From: Chryseobacterium wanjuense
GTDB lineage: Bacteria > Bacteroidota > Bacteroidia > Flavobacteriales > Weeksellaceae
Length of the DNA stretch: 64,000 nucleotides
NCBI RefSeq assembly: GCF_900111495.1
Contig: NZ_FOIU01000001.1
Span: forward strand, 1,922,001 to 1,986,000
Reading direction: 5' to 3'
A program made the translations under genes and the position numbers. The notes under the pieces were generated by a model. That model was not told the DNA's origin, did not search any database, and saw only the letters and a program-made list of their open reading frames with translations. The stretch's first letter is position 1; every line of letters begins with the position of its first letter. Shown here in pieces: positions 28,801 through 36,111 of this stretch.

Positions 28801-28889
28801 GCACCTGATTCATGGGCCTGCCGTACCAATTCTTCAAGGGGCAAGGTTCCATAGCGCAGGCTATGATATGAATGGCAGTTAAGAAACAT
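25827..28889 (-). CDS. dnaE: DNA polymerase III alpha subunit-like (DnaE-type) polymerase
   Basis: A 1020-aa protein, about 140 residues shorter than E. coli DnaE. The PHP domain opens with MFLNCHSYHSLRYGTL, the palm has PDFDIDW (two catalytic Asp) and a later FEKFDILSQRG (third Asp), and a C-terminal OB-fold lies around KMLAYLISRKHVPTKKGTMY. The start is taken at 28889, 10 bp after the dinB stop, as homologues begin at this MFLNCH; an earlier in-frame start would overlap dinB. The pairing with dinB and a LexA-like repressor marks it as the damage-inducible, mutagenic type (DnaE2/ImuC-like role), not the replicative enzyme (inference). Confidence 0.88.
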   Translation of the reverse strand: MFLNCHSYHSLRYGTLPLEELVRQAHESGARELVLTDINTITGIYDFKKECEKYGIKPIAGVEIRKEDRLLYVAIAREFKGIGEINRMITDYHCEGKDLSETAPVLKNVFIVYPKENIPEHLRENEFIGIREEELTLLIRPELKKLIHKMVVWHPITFSTKKQYNLHRILRAIDKNILLSKQQETDYCRYSEVFKPVDSIKRAYESYPEIVDNTCRILSECRFDFEFSTPRNKKYYTRSKEDDRKLLSRLAFSGLEKRYGSDHKKARERVEKELKVIDQLNFSGYFLVTWDIVRYSNSMGFMHVGRGSGANSIIAYCLGITDICPLELDLYFERFLNLNRKSPPDFDIDWSWQERDTILQYIFDRYGKDYVAFCGTNVEFKYRSIFREVGKVFGLPKEELDDLATKPIESHDQNSVVRLVQEYGKLLEKFPNQRSMHSCGILISEEPITNFTALEMPPKGFPIVQFDMHVAEDIGFEKFDILSQRGLGTINDTVKLIRKNKGTIVDIRDTTLSKNEQKTNEYLAQGRTIGCFYIESPAMRGLLRRLKCEDYRTLVAASSIIRPGVAQSGMMREYIFRHNNPDKFEYFHQVFKEQLGETYGIMVYQEDVIKIALYYGGLEAADGDILRRAMSGKGRSLSALQKVKDHFFESCSRQGHPEALSKEVYRQIESFAGYSFCKAHSASYAVESYQSLYLKVYYPLEFMVSVINNMGGFYRTEVYVHEARMSGGIIQNPCVNTSEYQTTLQGNDIYLGFQHLQGLETAIAQGISDERNNNGNYKSLDDFIRRIPIGVETLQLLIFIGAFRFTGKPKNELLVQARLLQSTFKPESRGLVLIEEPVKEYQLPQLKREPFEDAFDELELLGFPVSCSPFDLLKTGYRGDVLVKDLLQYHKKQVKMLAYLISRKHVPTKKGTMYFGTWIDSNGDYFDTAHFPDNLKTYPFQGGGCYLLLGTVEVDFHFPTITIQKMAKMPFIPDPRYAYDKEKQYDIHRQIREDVSMTHREPYPQQHEIGLPRNKMNGLE

Positions 28890-28899
28890 AGGTAATAAT

Positions 28900-30054
28900 T
28901 TAATGCTTATTGTCGAAATCAAATCCTGAAGCCCTGCCTACCGCCTGGCTTCCGAAGCGGTTTTTAATATGATCCATACTCTGATAAAGACTGATCATCT
29001 CAGCAGTATCCTCAAATAAATTCATCTGATGCAAGCCATGAACAAGACCCGTAAAGCGTAACCCGACCAAGCGAAGCCGCATCCTCCGTGTATAGGCTTT
29101 ATTAAATAAATCCAGCGCTACCCGCGATAAGGTGTGGTCTGCAGATGTATAACTGACCCTGCACTGTTTAGTTTCCGTATCAAAATTGGCATAACGGATC
29201 TTGATCACCACCGTAGAAGTCAGCCATTTTTCTTTTCGTAGCTGATAGGCCAGTTGTTCTGCCATTCCCGATATCAGCACTCGCAATGCTGTAACATCCA
29301 TCGTATCAGTACTAAAAGTTCTTTCCGTTGAAATGGATTTACGCTCGGAATAGGGAACAACCGGATTTTCATCGATACCGTTAGCCTTCTTCCATAATTC
29401 CGTCCCGTTTTTACCGATCATCTGTTCCAATACCTCTGCAGGCATTTCGGATAAGGTCTGTATGGTCCGTATTCCGATTCTTGAAAGAAGCCGAAACGTT
29501 GCATCTCCAACCATAGGAATTTTCCGGATCGATAATGGATTTAGAAAAGGCTTTACCTCATGTTCTTTTATTTCAAGCCTTCCCACAGGTTTTGCTTCAC
29601 TGGTTCCTATTTTTGAAACGGTTTTATTGGTGGATAGGGCAAAGCTTATCGGAAGTCCCGTTTCCCTGGTCACTGTTGAAGCTATCTCCTGAGTCCATTG
29701 ATAACAGCCATAGAATTTATCCATACCGGATAAATCAAGATAAAATTCATCAATACTCGCCTTTTCCATTACCGGAACTTTTTCCTGGATAATTTCCGTG
29801 ACAGTATGCGATAATTTCGAATACATTTCATGATCCCCTTTGATTATTTTGACATCAGGACAAAGTCGCTGTGCCATTCTTATAGGCATCGCGGAACGAA
29901 CCCCGAATTTCCTGGCCTCATAAGAACACGACGCCACTACTCCACGGTCGCCACCTCCGATGATTAAGGGGATTCCGTTGAGTTTTGAGTTTAAAAGACG
30001 CTCACAGGACACAAAAAATGTGTCCATATCCATATGTACAATCGCTCGGTTCAC
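28900..30054 (-). CDS. dinB: Y-family DNA polymerase IV
   Basis: A 384-aa protein with GTG start. The palm motifs are intact: HMDMDTFFVSCE (first Asp residues), the steric-gate segment with SYEARKFGVRSAMP, and ASIDEFYLD with the catalytic Asp-Glu. A helix-hairpin-helix region follows (IPMVGDATFRLLSRIGIRTI) and a little-finger domain. It performs error-prone bypass of lesions. It is the first gene of the dinB-dnaE operon and is controlled by the operator pair between 30067 and 30115. A CAAAATTA (30059-30066) reads as TAATTTTG on the minus strand, a -7 element very close to the start. Confidence 0.92.
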   Translation of the reverse strand: MNRAIVHMDMDTFFVSCERLLNSKLNGIPLIIGGGDRGVVASCSYEARKFGVRSAMPIRMAQRLCPDVKIIKGDHEMYSKLSHTVTEIIQEKVPVMEKASIDEFYLDLSGMDKFYGCYQWTQEIASTVTRETGLPISFALSTNKTVSKIGTSEAKPVGRLEIKEHEVKPFLNPLSIRKIPMVGDATFRLLSRIGIRTIQTLSEMPAEVLEQMIGKNGTELWKKANGIDENPVVPYSERKSISTERTFSTDTMDVTALRVLISGMAEQLAYQLRKEKWLTSTVVIKIRYANFDTETKQCRVSYTSADHTLSRVALDLFNKAYTRRMRLRLVGLRFTGLVHGLHQMNLFEDTAEMISLYQSMDHIKNRFGSQAVGRASGFDFDNKH

Positions 30055-30066
30055 AGGACAAAATTA

Positions 30067-30081
30067 GATACTATTTGTATC
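30067..30081. promoter_or_regulatory. Operator 1 of the mutagenesis cassette
   Basis: GATACTA-T-TTGTATC, a palindrome with one mismatch per arm, adjoining the dinB -7 element on the minus strand. It shares the half-site TTGTATC with operator 2, 32 bp away. The S24/LexA-like protein encoded next to it is the expected ligand. Confidence 0.7.
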
Positions 30082-30098
30082 ACTTTTTGTATATTTGC

Positions 30099-30115
30099 TG
30101 ATACAAATTGTATCA
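30099..30115. promoter_or_regulatory. Operator 2 of the mutagenesis cassette
   Basis: TGATACAA-A-TTGTATCA is a perfect 17-bp palindrome ending at the base before the repressor ATG (30116). A TATATTTG element (30090-30097, plus strand) lies just upstream, so bound repressor would block its own promoter. Confidence 0.75.
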
Positions 30116-30883
30116 ATGTCTATTTTTTCAGATAATATCAGGTTTTTAAGAACTCAGAAAAACTTATCCCAACAGGAAATTGCGGATGATCTTTCGATGA
30201 GCAGGGTTCGTTATTCTAAATATGAAGACGGACGTTCTGAAGCGCCTTATGAGATTTTGATTAGAATTTCAAAATATGTCAATATAAGTATTGACCTGCT
30301 TCTCACCGTTGACATTCGAAAATACTCTTTAGAAAATATATTAAAACTTCCCGATAACAGAATTGTCCTGCCTGTGATTGTCGATCCTGAAGGAAACAAT
30401 TTTATCGAGATAATTCCGCATAAAGCTTCAATGGGATACCTAACAGGCTATAGTGATCCCGGATATATAGAAAGCCTACAGAGAATTTCTTTACCTTTTT
30501 TATCCAACGGAAAATACCGCGCATTTCCTGCTGACGGTGATTCCATGCCCCCGTTTATGGACGGTTCTTATATCATTGGAAAATATGTTGAAAAGCTGCA
30601 GGATCTGAAACCGGGCAAAGCATACATTTTTGTGACCCGAAATGAGGGCATTACCTACAAAACATTGATGTCGGGAAATAAGAAATCAATAACCGTATGT
30701 GCCGACAATTCATTTTACGATCCGTATGAGATTCTATTATCTGATATTCTGGAAGTATGGCTGTATGTTTGGGGGCTTCTGCCTGAGGATTACAGAAAAT
30801 ACAATTCCACAGATAGCATGAGTGTCCAGGATATGTTCCTGGAACTTAGAAAGGATATTAAAAAACTGAATGAGAAATTATGA
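30116..30883 (+). CDS. XRE-type HTH repressor with S24 (LexA-like) peptidase domain
   Basis: A 255-aa protein. The N-terminal HTH (NIRFLRTQKNLSQQEIADDL, then MSRVRYSKYEDGRSEAP) is of the XRE/Cro type. The C-terminal half has the S24 self-cleavage pair: Ser in PADGDSMPPF and Lys in ITYKTLMSG. Such proteins repress damage genes until RecA filaments trigger self-cleavage. The ATG at 30116 is chosen because the only earlier in-frame start is a TTG inside the operator. It is divergent from dinB-dnaE and shares two operators with them. Confidence 0.88.
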   Translation: MSIFSDNIRFLRTQKNLSQQEIADDLSMSRVRYSKYEDGRSEAPYEILIRISKYVNISIDLLLTVDIRKYSLENILKLPDNRIVLPVIVDPEGNNFIEIIPHKASMGYLTGYSDPGYIESLQRISLPFLSNGKYRAFPADGDSMPPFMDGSYIIGKYVEKLQDLKPGKAYIFVTRNEGITYKTLMSGNKKSITVCADNSFYDPYEILLSDILEVWLYVWGLLPEDYRKYNSTDSMSVQDMFLELRKDIKKLNEKL

Positions 30884-30954
30884 GTGTGATAGTCTTTTCT
30901 TACGTCGTAGGTAGCAAAACTATAATTGTTTGATTATAAATTACAGGAGGTCAT

Positions 30955-31482
30955 CTATCGTCTTAATTTACCAATAAGAAATTGCATCGCTTTATCGATC
31001 TGATTTCCGATAGCTGAACCGGACATTTTCATCTCCACTGCAATTTCCTTTCTCGTTTTTCCTTCCAGCTTATTCTTCAAAAAAATTTCTTTCCGTCTGG
31101 CAGGGATGAGTTCTAATGCGGCATACAATTGTTCCAGCCTCTCTTCTTTCTCTATTTTATATTCCAATTCTTCCACGGAACAATCGATCAGAGTAGACTC
31201 TGTATTCTCCAGTGAAATGGTCTGCGTACGCATTTGCTGATATCCGCTTTTATAAAACTTATAAATTTCCTGCCGGCATGCCTTAATAATCAATCCCCGA
31301 TCTTTTCCATCCTGCTTAATGCTCTTTCTGTATTTCCACAGGTGTACAAAAACTTCCTGGGCAATATCAAGCGCATCAACTCGGTCTCCCACTTTTTCAA
31401 GTATATAAGAGAATATCATCTGACTGTAGCGCTCAAATACTTCCTTAAAGAAGTTATCATATGTTTTTCTAAAGCTGAACAT
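30955..31482 (-). CDS. ECF-type RNA polymerase sigma factor
   Basis: A 175-aa protein. Region 2 (FERYSQMIFSYILEKVGDRVDALDIAQEVFVHLW) and region 4 (LELIPARRKEIFLKNKLEGKTRKEIAVEMKMSGSAIGNQID) are both present and near the usual length. The ATG at 31482 is preferred to a TTG at 31503. It is the only sigma gene near the FecR at 24833-25681, so the two are probably partners, separated by the dinB-dnaE cassette (inference). Upstream lies a textbook TTGACA/TATAAT pair at 31519-31547. Confidence 0.87.
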   Translation of the reverse strand: MFSFRKTYDNFFKEVFERYSQMIFSYILEKVGDRVDALDIAQEVFVHLWKYRKSIKQDGKDRGLIIKACRQEIYKFYKSGYQQMRTQTISLENTESTLIDCSVEELEYKIEKEERLEQLYAALELIPARRKEIFLKNKLEGKTRKEIAVEMKMSGSAIGNQIDKAMQFLIGKLRR

Positions 31483-31518
31483 TTTTATAATACCATCCGG
31501 CAATCAGTTTTGGGGTTA

Positions 31519-31547
31519 ATTATATTGTGCTGCCTATATGTTGTCAA
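31519..31547 (-). promoter_or_regulatory. Promoter with TTGACA and TATAAT boxes
   Basis: On the minus strand TTGACA (31547-31542), 17-nt spacer, TATAAT (31524-31519), 36 nt before the sigma ATG. This exact form is the E. coli-type consensus, not the TTTG/TAnnTTTG form used by Bacteroidota housekeeping sigma factors, so its use in this host is uncertain. Confidence 0.4.
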
Positions 31548-32377
31548 TATATAATCTATGAGGATACTTTCATAAGGGATTGATAGGTCCTGCCTTAATT
31601 TTCTGTTTTTCTTTTATCAATCAAGAACCTTTACTTTATAAACGACACTTCTTCTCAGCTATGAAAATATTAACCCTAATAAGATTTTTACAGCAATATA
31701 GAAACAATAAGCTAACAAATATAGTAATTTTTCAACATATCAAACTTTTACATACTAACGGGTAAGGACATATTAAAACACGAAAATAAAATTAACACAA
31801 ACCCGTATTCTTATCTCCTTTATAAAGGTTGTAACCGGCTATAAATATTCATTGTTAACTCAGGGAATTAATTATTGCATCTTCTTAGTAAATGATCTTA
31901 TTGTTTACGGTATTTAGTTATTGCAATCTCTTTTTTGCCTTTCTGCCTGTATTAACCGCTTATCGCTTCCCCACTTTCCTTTATCCAAAGTCAGCCGATA
32001 TGCTTTTTGTTCTCATTTCTGGAGCGAAAGTATTTCCGTGCTCTTAACGCACAGGCAAGGTCGGGGCCTTATGGTTTGGAAAAAAATCTCCACCCTAACG
32101 GGTAGTATTTTTTCCCAAAACCTTGCCTTTTGCTAAGCACGGGTCTTTCTGGCTCCCGAAAAGAAAACAAAGCATACTCCGGCTCTTTAGACGAATAAAA
32201 AAAATGTCAGCTATGAAACGGTTCAATACAAATACAGGCAGAAAGGTGAAAAGAAACAGCACCTCCTCTCATTACCGAATAAATCGGGAAAAATCAGGGA
32301 GCCTGAAAGTAACCGAAACCGCACAGGATAGCGCAGAAATCAATCTACACAAATTCACAAACTTAAAAATCAACATC
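31548..32377. other. Non-coding left flank of the plasmid-derived module
   Basis: About 830 bp with no plausible gene on either strand. The first part is AT-rich. From ~31920 the composition changes to that of the following ssb region, so the left boundary of the transferred module is probably near 31.9 kb. It contains the long imperfect inverted repeat at 32053-32128. Reading frames through ssb's upstream part (32123-32377) look non-coding. Confidence 0.45.
32053..32128. repeat. Long imperfect inverted repeat upstream of ssb
   Basis: AGGCAAGGT (32053-32061) pairs with ACCTTGCCT (32120-32128). Inside, a GGTTTGG-A-run-T stretch pairs imperfectly with ATTTTTTCCCAAAACC, and ACCC-TAAC-GGGT closes the tip. 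The whole 76 bp can fold into one arm. It could be an origin-of-transfer or replication structure of the module, or a strong attenuator in front of ssb. Confidence 0.5.
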
Positions 32378-32770
32378 ATGAACATCATCGGAAGACTAAC
32401 AAAAGATGCGAAGGTGTATACCACCTCAAAGGACAAACAGGTCGTGAACTTCTCCCTAGCTGTGAACGACAGTTATCGAAACAAACAAGGCGAACGCATA
32501 GAACAAACCGCCTTTTTTGACTGCGCGTACTGGCTCAGTACTGGCGTTGCCCAACACCTTACTAAAGGAACACTGGTTGAACTTTCAGGAAGAGTAAGCG
32601 CGAGAGCGTGGACAAACGCTAACGGTGAAATCCGTGCAGGACTCAACTTCCACACTTCGGAAATAAAATTCTATACAGGCTCTAAGAAATCACAAACCTC
32701 GCAGGATACTGCAGGAAGTGAAAACAGCAACGTGGTAGCCTATGGAATCACGGACGATCTCCCTTTTTAA
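32378..32770 (+). CDS. ssb: Single-stranded DNA-binding protein, plasmid type
   Basis: A 130-aa protein from the ATG at 32378 (MNIIGRLTKDAKVYTT). The OB-fold has the usual NFSLAVNDSYRN, FFDCAYW and LVELSGRVSARAW motifs, and the acidic C-terminal tip ends DDLPF, the signal that recruits replication partners. It heads a run of same-strand genes leading to the PRTRC genes, as in many conjugative elements of Bacteroidota, where an element-borne SSB protects transferred single strands. Confidence 0.93.
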   Translation: MNIIGRLTKDAKVYTTSKDKQVVNFSLAVNDSYRNKQGERIEQTAFFDCAYWLSTGVAQHLTKGTLVELSGRVSARAWTNANGEIRAGLNFHTSEIKFYTGSKKSQTSQDTAGSENSNVVAYGITDDLPF

Positions 32771-32823
32771 TTACCAATCAGTAGAACCCAAATAGTATTT
32801 AACCCTTTTAAAATCCATTTATC

Positions 32824-33897
32824 ATGGCACATAATTTAAATTTCAACGAAAGAACAGGACGCTATTCATTTTTCAGCGTGAAAGAAAAAGCATGGCACAA
32901 CTTAGGACAGGTTGTAGACCAATACCCCACAAGCGAGGAAGCGATCAGACACGCAGGACTTGATTATGAAGTTTTAAAAACCCCACTCTATACCAAAGGT
33001 TCAGGAATTATCGAAACCGCTGGCGGTATCGAAATAGTATCGAATGAACTTCACGTACCCGACTACTTTGCCAATATCCGTACCGACAACAATACCGTAC
33101 TGGGCGTGGTGGGTAAAGATTACCAGATCGTACAAAACCGCGAAGCCTTTTCCTTTTTCGATGCGATTGTAGGCAGTGGCGAGGGGATTCTCTACGAAAC
33201 CGCAGGAGCATTGGGACAAGGGGAACGTATATTCATTACTGCAAAACTGCCCGATTATATCCGTGTCGGAAATGGCGATGATGTGACAGAAAAGTATATC
33301 TTCCTCACTACTTCTCACGATGGCAGTGGCAGTATCACCGCCGCATTCACTCCCATCAGGATTGTTTGTCAGAACACCCTTAACGCTTCGCTTAGAAACA
33401 TGACCAATGTGGTACGTATCAAGCATACCGCAGGAGCTAAGCAACGTCTGGAAGATGCCCACAAGGTCATGGGACTCGCCAACACAATGAGTAATCAGTT
33501 AGAAGGCATTTTCAACAACTGGGCAAAAGTAAAGATCAATGACAGCGAAGTCAGAAAACTTATTCAACTAGCTCTCTGTCCTAATAAAGAAACATTTGAC
33601 TTACTGGCGAAAGGGGCTGAAGATGAAATTTCTACCTTATTTAAAAATACCGTAGAAGATGCCTTCGCCTATGCCATGACAAGTGATACGCAACAGATGG
33701 AAACCACTAAAGGAACGTTATTCGGAGCGTACAATGCGGTAACAGGCTACTATCAGAATGTACGCAACTACAAGAATGATGAAGCTAAACTTCAATCCAT
33801 CGTACTGGGAGGAACAGCTCAGGCAAAGACCCAAAAGGCTTTTGAACTCTGCACCGCTTTTGCCCTTGAAGGTACTGACACCCTGAATTTTAATTAA
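32824..33897 (+). CDS. DUF932 phage/plasmid-like protein
   Basis: A 357-aa soluble protein with features of the DUF932 family: an N-terminal MAHNLNFNERTGRYSFFSVK, then AWHNLG, YQIVQNREAFSFFDAIVGSG, and the central ITAAFTPIRIVCQNTLNAS typical of the family, which occurs on phages and plasmids of many phyla. Its biochemical function is not established. It follows ssb by 53 bp and is followed by a UUCG-capped hairpin, so the two form a short unit. Confidence 0.85.
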   Translation: MAHNLNFNERTGRYSFFSVKEKAWHNLGQVVDQYPTSEEAIRHAGLDYEVLKTPLYTKGSGIIETAGGIEIVSNELHVPDYFANIRTDNNTVLGVVGKDYQIVQNREAFSFFDAIVGSGEGILYETAGALGQGERIFITAKLPDYIRVGNGDDVTEKYIFLTTSHDGSGSITAAFTPIRIVCQNTLNASLRNMTNVVRIKHTAGAKQRLEDAHKVMGLANTMSNQLEGIFNNWAKVKINDSEVRKLIQLALCPNKETFDLLAKGAEDEISTLFKNTVEDAFAYAMTSDTQQMETTKGTLFGAYNAVTGYYQNVRNYKNDEAKLQSIVLGGTAQAKTQKAFELCTAFALEGTDTLNFN

Positions 33898-33905
33898 CCT
33901 ACCAC

Positions 33906-33933
33906 AAGGCAACCGCCTTCGGGTGGTTGCCTT
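33906..33933 (+). terminator. UUCG-capped hairpin after the DUF932 gene
   Basis: AAGGCAACCGCC and GGTGGTTGCCTT form a 12-bp stem with one G-T pair, loop TTCG. It is followed by TCTC and A-rich sequence instead of a T run, so it may act more as a transcript end or stability element than as an efficient terminator. Confidence 0.55.
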
Positions 33934-33966
33934 CTCAAAAATTATGCACAACTAAACTCAGAAAAA

Positions 33967-34431
33967 ATGGAAAATCAATTTCAGTTCAGAATACAAAACC
34001 TTCTCTCCCAAAAAGGAGATACTATATCTGCACCCACTTCGCCCATGCTCTTTGCGCAGGACATGGCAAAACTGGGAGATGAAAAATTCAACAGGCTGGC
34101 AAGAGTTTGGTTTGAGGATGAAACCATCCACCAATATTGGGAGGGTGACGGATATACAGGTCATGACACCCTCATCATAGGCACACAATACAAGAATGAC
34201 ATGCATTTAGGATTATGGGTCGATGAAGGAGTGAGAGGAGTACCTGTAGCAATGGCTTTTCAGTCTGACAAAGAAGCCATTATTACACCTGTATACAAGA
34301 AAAAAGAATATCACAAAAAACTTTCAGAAGAGCAGATACAGGAAATTTTCAATTACCTGTTTGATAATACGCACCTGCTGGAAATCAGGCAGGACACAGA
34401 TATAACAGATGAAAGTAATTCTAATCAGTAA
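33967..34431 (+). CDS. Plasmid-module hypothetical protein, paralogue 1
   Basis: A 154-aa soluble protein, clearly paralogous to the next gene: both have FNRLA(R/K)(V/I)WFED(E/K)TI, LWVDEG, GVPVA and QIQEIFNYLFDN in the same order. I recognise no named domain. Local duplication inside the ssb-PRTRC module suggests divergence for different partners, but function is unknown. Confidence 0.65.
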   Translation: MENQFQFRIQNLLSQKGDTISAPTSPMLFAQDMAKLGDEKFNRLARVWFEDETIHQYWEGDGYTGHDTLIIGTQYKNDMHLGLWVDEGVRGVPVAMAFQSDKEAIITPVYKKKEYHKKLSEEQIQEIFNYLFDNTHLLEIRQDTDITDESNSNQ

Positions 34432-34439
34432 TCCCTATT

Positions 34440-34467
34440 GGTAACTGCCTTCGGGCAGTTGCCTTTT
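34440..34467 (+). terminator. UUCG-capped hairpin between the paralogues
   Basis: GGTAACTGCC and GGCAGTTGCC form a 10-bp stem with one G-T pair, loop TTCG, followed by TTTT. It has the same build as the hairpin at 33906-33933, so the paralogue pair was likely duplicated with its spacer. Confidence 0.6.
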
Positions 34468-34490
34468 AACAACCTTACAATTAAAATTAA

Positions 34491-34940
34491 ATGATTACAA
34501 AAATAAATTGGTTTGGAATTGAAAACCTGATGTATTACAAAGGCAAGAATAAAAAAATGATGGCTCCCCCTGAAGCCCTGCATTTTGCCAGAGAAATGAC
34601 ATTCCCTAATCATGAAGCATTTAACAGGCTTGCAAAAATATGGTTTGAGGATAAAACAATCTTTCAATACAAAATAGACGGGGAATTGACAAGTCATGAG
34701 GTATACATGATAGGAGACAGGCTGTCTGAAACAAGACTAACACTCACTTTATGGGTGGACGAGGGAGATAAAGGAGTACCTGTAGCAAGGGCATATCAGA
34801 CAAAAAGGGATATATATATCATGCAGGCTTACGAGGAAAAAAACTATTACTATAAGCCATCAAAAGCGCAGATACAGGAGATTTTCAACTATCTGTTTGA
34901 TAACCCCAACCGACTCGAAATAAACCGATTCGAAAGATAA
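34491..34940 (+). CDS. Plasmid-module hypothetical protein, paralogue 2
   Basis: A 149-aa soluble protein and second member of the pair with 33967-34431, sharing FNRLAKIWFEDKTI, LWVDEGDKGVPVA and QIQEIFNYLFDN. The N-terminal ~30 residues differ. No domain is recognised. Confidence 0.65.
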   Translation: MITKINWFGIENLMYYKGKNKKMMAPPEALHFAREMTFPNHEAFNRLAKIWFEDKTIFQYKIDGELTSHEVYMIGDRLSETRLTLTLWVDEGDKGVPVARAYQTKRDIYIMQAYEEKNYYYKPSKAQIQEIFNYLFDNPNRLEINRFER

Positions 34941-35001
34941 CACAGCATCAGAAACACTCTAAAACGCGACAATTGATTCGTTAACCAGTGAACCCAATAA
35001 A

Positions 35002-35337
35002 ATGACACGCGCAAACCTTCATATTATATTAAGTAACGGAAAATCCATTATCTGTGTCGCTGAAAATAGTAGCGCACCCGAACAAGGATACATCGTGGAA
35101 CAGGTAATACTACCTCTTCTTTCAATGGAAGACAGTGAGAAAGAACTGGAATTGCTTGCAGAACACTGTACAATGGATGAAAGACGCGCCAATGCCACCT
35201 ACCGCTACACCATAGACCTTACCACTAAGGAAGTGAGGTTATTTGAAGAAAACTTCAATTACCGAAAGGAAGCTTTCCATAAAGGCAAAGAGATTACCCA
35301 TCGATATAACGATTATCTCGAAGCGCTTGACAGGTAG
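35002..35337 (+). CDS. Plasmid-module hypothetical protein (111 aa)
   Basis: A soluble, acidic 111-aa protein starting MTRANLHIILSNGKS with the internal pattern YRYTIDLTTKEVRLFEENF. No family is recognised. It is on the same strand as its neighbours in the ssb-PRTRC run and has similar codon use, so it is a real gene of the module. Confidence 0.6.
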   Translation: MTRANLHIILSNGKSIICVAENSSAPEQGYIVEQVILPLLSMEDSEKELELLAEHCTMDERRANATYRYTIDLTTKEVRLFEENFNYRKEAFHKGKEITHRYNDYLEALDR

Positions 35338-35387
35338 TCTGTCACTCTATGATTATCAATTTTTTCTAAACTAAAATTTCATACAAC

Positions 35388-35666
35388 ATGAAACAGAACG
35401 CTAACGAAAAGAGATATGATACCCGTGAGAAGAGAATACAATTCCTGAAAAGTAAAGGCAGTATCATCACCTTTAAAAGTCCTTTCTACCCACGTGGAAC
35501 TGCTAATGGAAGCAGGATACAGATTATAGTGGAGCGAATAAATGAGCAACGTACCGGAGGAATTAAAATTGTCGGAGAGTTCTATGATAGTGACTGGTAT
35601 GACAGTTTTGACGATTTACTCAATGCTATCGACTGGGATGAAATGGAAGTGATGCATTCATTCTGA
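35388..35666 (+). CDS. Plasmid-module hypothetical protein (92 aa)
   Basis: A 92-aa soluble protein: basic N-terminus (KRYDTREKRIQFLKSKG), acidic C-terminus with DSDWYDSFDDLLNAIDWDEM. No domain is recognised. The gap to the previous gene is 50 bp and to the next 42 bp, within a continuous same-strand run. Confidence 0.55.
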   Translation: MKQNANEKRYDTREKRIQFLKSKGSIITFKSPFYPRGTANGSRIQIIVERINEQRTGGIKIVGEFYDSDWYDSFDDLLNAIDWDEMEVMHSF

Positions 35667-35708
35667 CAGTTGGTTCACAAATATCGATAATATGTAAAAC
35701 AAAAAGCA

Positions 35709-35915
35709 ATGAAAATAACAGATTTAAACGGGTATCAAATTGAAATACCCGATCTCAATAGAGCCATACAAATGGCAGAGTTTTTCAAGGATGCAGGGCA
35801 TTCACCCCCGCATCCTACGGACAAAGAGAGACAGGAATATTGGCGCGATTTCCATGAGAAATTATTGAAGTTAAAAGTAAAAAAGGTAAATCAAAATGAG
35901 CAACCTCGCCAATAA
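35709..35915 (+). CDS. Plasmid-module small protein (68 aa)
   Basis: A 68-aa protein starting MKITDLNGYQIEIPDLNRAI with a Pro/His-rich turn (GHSPPHPTDKERQEYW). No family is recognised. It overlaps the next gene by 20 bp, which suggests coupled translation in the module. Confidence 0.55.
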   Translation: MKITDLNGYQIEIPDLNRAIQMAEFFKDAGHSPPHPTDKERQEYWRDFHEKLLKLKVKKVNQNEQPRQ

Positions 35916-36111
35916 AACAGAGTACAAGGCGCTAAACATTATCGCCCGAATGGTAAAGGAGTTTGAAAGGCTTCATTATTTAGATATGACCAAAATAGAT
36001 GATTTTGATGCAACTCTTGCCAGAAACCTATTGGAAAGTATTATCCATAGCAACGGCTTTAAAGTCAATTATAACAAAAACACCAAAAAACCTTTAATAA
36101 AACAGCAATGA
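35896..36111 (+). CDS. Plasmid-module small protein (71 aa)
   Basis: A 71-aa basic helical protein (starts MSNLANKTEYKALNIIARMV). It overlaps the preceding gene by 20 bp and the PRTRC E gene by 4 bp (ATGA), so it is translationally coupled on both sides. Function is unknown. Confidence 0.55.
   Translation: MSNLANKTEYKALNIIARMVKEFERLHYLDMTKIDDFDATLARNLLESIIHSNGFKVNYNKNTKKPLIKQQ

Noticed and set aside
30095..30115. TTG start of the S24 repressor
   Set aside because: It would place the coding start inside the perfect 17-bp operator; the ATG at 30116 directly follows it and begins a normal XRE domain.
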